Of a DNA stretch of 18,172 nucleotides, positions 13,430-18,172 are shown one piece after another. Every line of letters starts with the position of its first letter. The first letter of the stretch is position 1. The stretch spans positions 1-18,172 of the forward strand of contig JAYRGC010000015.1 in the NCBI GenBank assembly GCA_041908065.1, written 5' to 3'. The notes beneath the pieces are model-generated. The model searched no databases, was not told the origin of the DNA, and saw only the letters and a list, made by a program, of their open reading frames with translations. Position numbers and translations under genes: made by a program. The DNA is from JAYRGC01 sp041908065 (lineage in GTDB: Bacteria; Pseudomonadota; Alphaproteobacteria; UBA9219).

Positions 13430-14479
13430 CTATTTTCCGCGAGGGGGGATGATGTCGGTGCTTCCGGGGCGTATGCCGTGGGTGGTGTTCATCCGCGATA
13501 TTTGCCGATCGATGTAGGAGTTTATCATTCCCACTCGATTTTCGCGTATCAACGCCCGCACCGGATCGCCGTTGTTGCCTTCCTCGGTGTCGACATAACG
13601 CAAGAAAGGCCCCGCCGTTCCCAGCGTCTGATGGATGGCCGCCGTCAACCCTTGCGCCAGCATGAACCCCGCCGGAGACCCCATGCTGTGTTCGGCCAAA
13701 TGCATCAAGCCCATCAGGCTTTCTTCGATGGATCCGGCGTGGATGGTGGTTATAACAAGGTGTCCGGTCGTGGCGGCGCGGAGTATTTGCTCGGCGGTGC
13801 GCGGCGAACGGACTTCTCCCACCAGAATGTAGCTGGGCGTCCAGCGCAGGGCGCGTTTGAGCGGCGTCGCCCAATCCTCGTCGCGCCCGACCTGCACCTG
13901 ATAGCAATAGCCGTTTTCCCCCACCGGACCGTTCAGATCGTATTCGACCGGATCCTCGACCGTTATGCCTACGCCGCCGAAGGTCTTAAGATACTCCGAC
14001 AACAAGGCGAACGAAGTGGTGGTTTTGCCGTGTCCTGTCGCGCCGGAAATGATTATCAGCCCATCGCGCCGCCCTAAACGCCGCAAATAGTCGCACATAT
14101 GAGCGGCGTAGGAGAGTTCCTCCAGCTTGGGAATGCGGGAGTTTATGCGCCGCATGCTGACCCATTCCTCGCCGTTGGCCAGCTTTTGATGGGAGAGGCG
14201 GAAACGCATCCCGTCGTATTTGTAAGAGGAATCCGGCTCGTTGAGCATTCCGCGCAGCTCGTTGGCTATTATCTCGACTTCGCCTGCGTATACCTCCGGC
14301 AGCGGTCTAGTCCACCGATTGGTGTAATCACGCGCCGAGGAACGGTAACGTCCGGGCGCGTTTTTATCTATCCGCACGTAAAGATCCATGAACGGCAAAT
14401 CGCGCAGCAGCCCGCTGTCGGGAATCGCCGATCCCAACGGTTTGCCTTTCTCTTCGTCGGATTGGGACGTGGTCGCCAT
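13430..14479 (-). CDS. PilT/DotB-like secretion ATPase, paralog 2
   Basis: 349-residue P-loop ATPase of the type II/IV secretion superfamily, nearest by layout to DotB/TraJ or PilT. Motifs: Walker A GATGHGKT (146-153), Asp box ITVEDPVEY (172-180), Walker B YILVGEVR (217-224) and His box GHLVITTIHAGS (239-250). The N-terminal domain contains FRLSHQKL and SMRRINSRIPKLEEL, the region that packs on the ATPase core. It starts 2 bp after the stop of its paralog and has only a weak ribosome-binding site, so coupled translation is likely. No other secretion or pilus gene is in the window, so the machine it serves is unknown. Confidence 0.85.
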   Translation of the reverse strand: MATTSQSDEEKGKPLGSAIPDSGLLRDLPFMDLYVRIDKNAPGRYRSSARDYTNRWTRPLPEVYAGEVEIIANELRGMLNEPDSSYKYDGMRFRLSHQKLANGEEWVSMRRINSRIPKLEELSYAAHMCDYLRRLGRRDGLIIISGATGHGKTTTSFALLSEYLKTFGGVGITVEDPVEYDLNGPVGENGYCYQVQVGRDEDWATPLKRALRWTPSYILVGEVRSPRTAEQILRAATTGHLVITTIHAGSIEESLMGLMHLAEHSMGSPAGFMLAQGLTAAIHQTLGTAGPFLRYVDTEEGNNGDPVRALIRENRVGMINSYIDRQISRMNTTHGIRPGSTDIIPPRGK

Positions 14480-14481
14480 TT

Positions 14482-15486
14482 TTATTTCTTTTGCAGAGGT
14501 TGTATGGGGGGAAGGTTGCCTACGGGGGGCATACCGCCCACCGTCTGCGAAGGATTGCTAAGACGTGCCGCTATGCGGTCTATGTAGGTTGAAATCATGC
14601 CGATCTTGTTCTCGCGTATCAGCGAGCGAATAGGATCGCCGGTCGCCCCCTCCTCGGTGAACAGATAACGCGCGACCGGTCCTTCGGGCTTGAGCGTCTG
14701 GTACAACAACGCCGTCAATCCGGCGGCGAAGATGTTGTTGCATCCCGGTCCCATCGCTTGCTCGGCCAAGAACAGGATGCCCATCATCGCTTCTTCGGGG
14801 GATCCGGCGTGAACTGTGGTGATGACCAAGTGTCCCGTGGTGGCCGCTCGCAACAATTGCTCGGCGGCTTTGGGGGTGCGGATCTCTCCGACGTATATGT
14901 AGTGCGGAGCCCAGCGCAAAGCGCGTTTCAGGCATATCGCCCAATCGTCGTCCGAGCGCACTTCCACCTGAAAGCATTGCCCGAACTCGCCGTGCCGCCC
15001 CTTCAGCATGTATTCCACGGGGTCTTCGATGGTGATAGCTGTGCCGCCGTAGCTGCGTAGGAAATTGGCCAGCAACGCCACCGCCGTGGTGGTTTTGCCG
15101 TGTCCGGTGGCTCCGGAAATAAGTATTAACCCGTCGCGTTTGCCCAAGCTGTGCATATGTTCGGTGATGGCGCTGGTAAAACCCAGTTTCTCCAACTCCG
15201 GCACGACCGAATTGATGCGCCGCGCGCATAGCCACACGGTGTCGTCGGCCATTTTCTGGCGCGACAGACGGCAACGCACTCCGTCGAATTCCACCGAGCC
15301 GTCGGCGTCGTGCATGGCTACCTTGGCGGCGGCGGCGAACTTCTCGGCTTCGGAAACGAATTCATCGGGAACGAATTGGTTGATGCGCCCCTGTCCTCGC
15401 ACCGACGAGCGGTACATAGGCCTACCCTCGCCGTCGAGGCGGACGTACAAGTCTATGAAAGGCAATTCTGCCAGAGTTTTGCTCAC
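14482..15486 (-). CDS. PilT/DotB-like secretion ATPase, paralog 1
   Basis: 334 residues. Motifs: Walker A GATGHGKT (125-132), Asp box ITIEDPVEY (151-159), Walker B YIYVGEIR (196-203) and His box GHLVITTVHAGS (218-229). It shares long identical stretches with the downstream gene (for example LRAATTGHLVITT), so the two arose by tandem duplication. The N-terminus LPFIDLYVRLD is also shared. Paralog 2 has an extra 20-residue N-terminal tail, while this one ends in a Pro-rich tail. The start is GTG 15486, with AAGGAAAT about 6 nt upstream. It follows pyrC by 18 bp and is probably cotranscribed with it. Confidence 0.86.
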   Translation of the reverse strand: MSKTLAELPFIDLYVRLDGEGRPMYRSSVRGQGRINQFVPDEFVSEAEKFAAAAKVAMHDADGSVEFDGVRCRLSRQKMADDTVWLCARRINSVVPELEKLGFTSAITEHMHSLGKRDGLILISGATGHGKTTTAVALLANFLRSYGGTAITIEDPVEYMLKGRHGEFGQCFQVEVRSDDDWAICLKRALRWAPHYIYVGEIRTPKAAEQLLRAATTGHLVITTVHAGSPEEAMMGILFLAEQAMGPGCNNIFAAGLTALLYQTLKPEGPVARYLFTEEGATGDPIRSLIRENKIGMISTYIDRIAARLSNPSQTVGGMPPVGNLPPIQPLQKK

Positions 15487-15504
15487 GACCGGATTTCCTT
15501 CGAA

Positions 15505-16557
15505 TTAGCTGGTTGTCTTCCAGAACAAGGATTCTTCGTCCAAGAATGGAATAACTTCTACTCCACCAGATGCTAAAATTGGCTTAAGCGCGTCATGTTT
15601 CTGGCTGCCCCTTGTAATCTTTATCTTTTTTTGGTTCGGGGGCAGGCCGTAAAAGGCCGGGCCGTTAAGACTGGCGAAGGATTCCAGCCGATCCAAAGCC
15701 CCGGCTTCGTGGAAAGCCGCCGCGTAGATCTCGATCGCGTTGGGAGCCGTGAATATTCCGGCGCATCCGCACGCGCTTTCCTTGGCGGATTTCGGATGCG
15801 GAGCGGTGTCGGTTCCTAAAAAGAACATGGGCTTGCCGGAAGTGGCGGCGGCCACCAAGGCGCGGCGATGCTCCTCGCGCTTGGCGATGGGCAGGCAGTA
15901 GTAATGAGGACGGATCCCGCCTGCGAAAATCGCGTTGCGGTTTATCCGCAAATGATGCGCGGTTATCGTCGCGCCAAGATTTCCCTTGCCGCCCTCGGCC
16001 ATGACGTAATCCACGGCTTGGCGCGTGGTGACGTGCTCGAACACCACCTTAAGCTCGGGGAAGTCGCGGCGCAGAGGGATCATCACCTTGTCGATGAACG
16101 CGGCCTCGCGGTCGAAAATGTCGACGTCGGCGTCCGTCACCTCGCCGTGCACCAAAAGCGGCATCCCGACGCGTTGCATCCGCTCCAGCGTTTTGGCCGT
16201 CTTTTTAAGGTCGGTAACTCCGTGTTCGGAATTGGTGGTGGCGTTGGCCGGATAAAGCTTCACGGCGGCCAGAATCTTTTCCGCGAAGCCTTTTGCTATG
16301 TCGTCGGCGTCGGTTCCGTCGGTTAAATACGCCGCCATCAGGGGCTGGAAACCCTGCGCGTCGGCGGGCAAGGCCGCCAGTATCTCCTTGCGGTATTCGG
16401 CGGCCTGCGCCGTCGTTACCACCGGAGGCTTGAGATTGGGCATGACGATAGCGCGCCCGAAGCTCCGCGCCGTGTAAGGCAACACAGCCTTCAGCATGTC
16501 GCCGCCACGCAGGTGAACGTGCCAGTCGTCGGGTTGGATTATATTTATGGAAGTCAT
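15505..16557 (-). CDS. pyrC: Dihydroorotase, class II homodimeric type
   Basis: Closes N-carbamoyl-aspartate to dihydroorotate in pyrimidine synthesis. The 350-residue length is that of the E. coli PyrC class. Zinc ligands and catalytic residues are visible: H13 and H15 in DWHVHLRGG, the lysine to be carboxylated K100 (VKLYPANATTNS), H137 (LLVHGE), H175 (FEHVTT) and D250 (FLGTDTAPH). GAGGA at 16561-16565 sets the start at ATG 16557; the longer in-frame extension to 16662 has no support. It runs divergently from hisS and leads into the two secretion ATPase genes, an unusual partnership. Confidence 0.95.
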   Translation of the reverse strand: MTSINIIQPDDWHVHLRGGDMLKAVLPYTARSFGRAIVMPNLKPPVVTTAQAAEYRKEILAALPADAQGFQPLMAAYLTDGTDADDIAKGFAEKILAAVKLYPANATTNSEHGVTDLKKTAKTLERMQRVGMPLLVHGEVTDADVDIFDREAAFIDKVMIPLRRDFPELKVVFEHVTTRQAVDYVMAEGGKGNLGATITAHHLRINRNAIFAGGIRPHYYCLPIAKREEHRRALVAAATSGKPMFFLGTDTAPHPKSAKESACGCAGIFTAPNAIEIYAAAFHEAGALDRLESFASLNGPAFYGLPPNQKKIKITRGSQKHDALKPILASGGVEVIPFLDEESLFWKTTS

Positions 16558-16715
16558 AATTCCTCGCTTGCCAGTGAAAACAGCAATGGCTGAGTTATAG
16601 CATTTGCCAAACCGAGCGGCATACTTAATTGCGGTTACAATGTGCTGTCCTGCCCAGCCCAAGCGGTGCTATGATAACCGACGGATTTTCACTTTTTGAC
16701 GACAACGGAAAGAAT

Positions 16716-18113
16716 ATGTCAGACGACGCTTCGGCGGGAAAGCCCCGCAACGCCATCATCGCTCCCCGCACTCCGTCCGGCACGCTGGAGCTTTTGCCGC
16801 GCGAACAAATGGCTTTCCAACACATGCTGGACGTCATCCGGCGCGGGTATGAAAGTTTCGGCTTCGTCGCGGTGGAAACCCCTGTGTTCGAGATGAAGGA
16901 CGTTTTGCTGACCAAATCCGGCGGCGAGACGGAAAAGCAGGTCTATTTCGTCCAATCCACCGGAGCCATCCAGAACGGCCAGCCGCCGGATCTCGCGTTG
17001 CGCTTCGACCTGACAGTTCCCTTGGCGCGTTACGTCGCCGAGCACGAGCGCGAACTGGCCTTTCCCTTTCGCCGCTATCAGATCCAGCGCGTCTATCGCG
17101 GCGAGCGTCCGCAGCGCGGGCGGATGCGGGAGTTTTACCAGTGCGACATCGACGTCATCGGCAAGGACAGGTTGGATCCGGCCTACGACGCCGAGCTGCC
17201 CGCCATCATCGTCCGCATTTTCCGTGAATTGGGATTGCAAGACTTCACCATCAATTTCAGCAACCGCAAGGTGCTGTTGGGATTGATGGCGGCTTGGGGG
17301 TTGGACGACGCCGAAAAGCAGAAACTGGCGATGCGCGAGATCGACAAGCTGGATAAGATCGGCGTTGAGCGCGTCGCCGCTTCGCTGGCGGAACTGGGCA
17401 TTGACGAGAAAACCGCCGCCCTTTTGTTGCGATTGGTCGGATTGCGCGGCTCCAGCGTGGAAACTCTGGCCGAATTGGACGGGTTAGGCGCAAGCCATCC
17501 CTTGTTCGCGCAAGGTCTGTCCGAATTGCGGCAAACGGTGGCGGCGTTAGCTGCGTTGGGCGTGCCGGAAAAACACGCGCTGATCAATCTGGCTATCGCG
17601 CGCGGCCTCGACTACTACACTGGAACCGTTTACGAAACCTTCATCGGAGGCCATCCCGAGTTCGGCAGCGTGTGTTCGGGCGGACGCTACGACGATCTGG
17701 CGGGGCATTATACCAAGTCGAAGCTGCCCGGGGTCGGCATTTCCATCGGGGCTACGCGCCTCTTTGATCAGCTTCGCGCCGCCGATATGCTCCCGCCCGC
17801 GCCGCACACCGTGGACGCCATGATCGCCAACGTCGAGGAAGGACTAGCGGGCGAGTATCTGGCGTTGGCCGCCCGTTTGCGCGCAACCGGATTGAACGTG
17901 GAAAATTATCTGGAAACCGCCAAGCTGGAAAAGCAGCTTAAATACGCCGATCGCGCCGGAATCCCGCAAATAGTCATCATCGGCGCGACCGAGCGCGAAA
18001 AAGGCGCGGCCCTCGTCAAAGACATGGCGGCCAAAACCCAGCGCGAGGTTCGGTTGGCTGATCTTCCCGCCGCGCTTTCCCGCGTCGTCGGCAAAGACAA
18101 CAGCCAAATGTGA
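16716..18113 (+). CDS. hisS: Histidyl-tRNA synthetase
   Basis: Class II synthetase that charges tRNA-His. The 465-residue protein has the N-terminal SGTLELLPREQ stretch, a motif 2 region FRRYQIQRVYRGERPQRGRM with REFYQCDIDVIG (118-149), the histidine-specific segments ARGLDYYTG (295-303) and CSGGRYDDL (320-328), the motif 3 region GVGISIGATRL and a C-terminal anticodon-binding domain (about 365-460). GGAAAG precedes ATG 16716. Starts further upstream in frame (16629, 16671) would add residues without family support. It is immediately followed by palindromic repeats at 18116. Confidence 0.95.
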   Translation: MSDDASAGKPRNAIIAPRTPSGTLELLPREQMAFQHMLDVIRRGYESFGFVAVETPVFEMKDVLLTKSGGETEKQVYFVQSTGAIQNGQPPDLALRFDLTVPLARYVAEHERELAFPFRRYQIQRVYRGERPQRGRMREFYQCDIDVIGKDRLDPAYDAELPAIIVRIFRELGLQDFTINFSNRKVLLGLMAAWGLDDAEKQKLAMREIDKLDKIGVERVAASLAELGIDEKTAALLLRLVGLRGSSVETLAELDGLGASHPLFAQGLSELRQTVAALAALGVPEKHALINLAIARGLDYYTGTVYETFIGGHPEFGSVCSGGRYDDLAGHYTKSKLPGVGISIGATRLFDQLRAADMLPPAPHTVDAMIANVEEGLAGEYLALAARLRATGLNVENYLETAKLEKQLKYADRAGIPQIVIIGATEREKGAALVKDMAAKTQREVRLADLPAALSRVVGKDNSQM

Positions 18114-18115
18114 AA

Positions 18116-18172
18116 TATGACGGCCAAAGGCTGTCATATGAAGTATACAGCCAAAGGCTGTCATTGCGAGCG
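18116..18172. repeat. Palindromic repeat cluster at the window end
   Basis: Two units: TATGACGGCCAAAGGCTGTCATA around 18116-18138, a ten-pair stem with one G-T mismatch and loop AAA, and ACAGCCAAAGGCTGTCA at 18147-18163. The last bases, TCATTGCGAGCG, match the start of the reverse complement of the REP-like unit seen at 9-48, so a composite cluster probably continues past the window. It starts three bases after the hisS stop. Confidence 0.75.

Noticed and set aside
14558..15274. 238-residue minus-strand frame inside the first secretion ATPase gene
   Set aside because: Shadow of the ATPase gene, rich in Arg and His, without family motifs.

Overview
The window looks like an alphaproteobacterial chromosome of moderately high GC. 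The clearest marker is a short gene for the CtrA inhibitor SciP (DUF1153), a family known from Alphaproteobacteria. Core genes present are hisS, pyrC, rpmI-rplT, a tRNA-Glu(UUC) gene, aqpZ and a large class A penicillin-binding protein. The genus cannot be fixed from this stretch.

Layout. 1-1680: a repeat-bearing leader, then a polysaccharide/O-antigen type ABC exporter (permease plus short ATPase) on +. 1699-2388: aqpZ on -. 2560-2635: tRNA-Glu on -. 3024-3362: sciP on +, overlapping the end of a 1027-residue GT51/transpeptidase protein on - (3337-6420). 6421-6742: a gap with a perfect 17-bp-stem hairpin and a dispersed repeat. 6743-7915: a GT4-type glycosyltransferase on -. 8060-8554: an insulated unit made of a near-consensus promoter, a structured leader with a terminator-like hairpin, a small Ala-rich protein and an intrinsic terminator. 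8583-8758: a small gene apparently broken by a 1-nt deletion, with its own terminator. 8807-9697: a secreted Pro/Ala-rich protein on -.

9818-11325 is an AT-rich islet on -. It holds an XRE-type regulator followed, 17 bp later, by a DapF-fold amino-acid racemase that most resembles the CntK type by its motifs. The GC content changes abruptly inside the regulator gene: the HTH part is native-like and the rest is AT-rich. An 8+8 bp inverted repeat sits just upstream of the regulator. 11592-12287: three tightly packed small genes of unknown function on +. 12337-12924: rpmI-rplT on -, with a candidate attenuator in the leader. 12925-13429: a dense cluster of palindromic repeats. 13430-15486: two tandem paralogous PilT/DotB-like secretion ATPases on -, directly downstream of pyrC (15505-16557). 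hisS (16716-18113) runs divergently from pyrC. The window ends in another cluster of the same repeats.

How the genes work together: the ABC exporter, the glycosyltransferase, the penicillin-binding protein and the aquaporin concern the envelope, but they are separate units here. The most unusual material is the chimeric regulator/racemase islet, the paired ATPases, the structured leaders at 8.1 kb and 13.0 kb, the three-gene small-protein cassette and the interspersed palindrome families.
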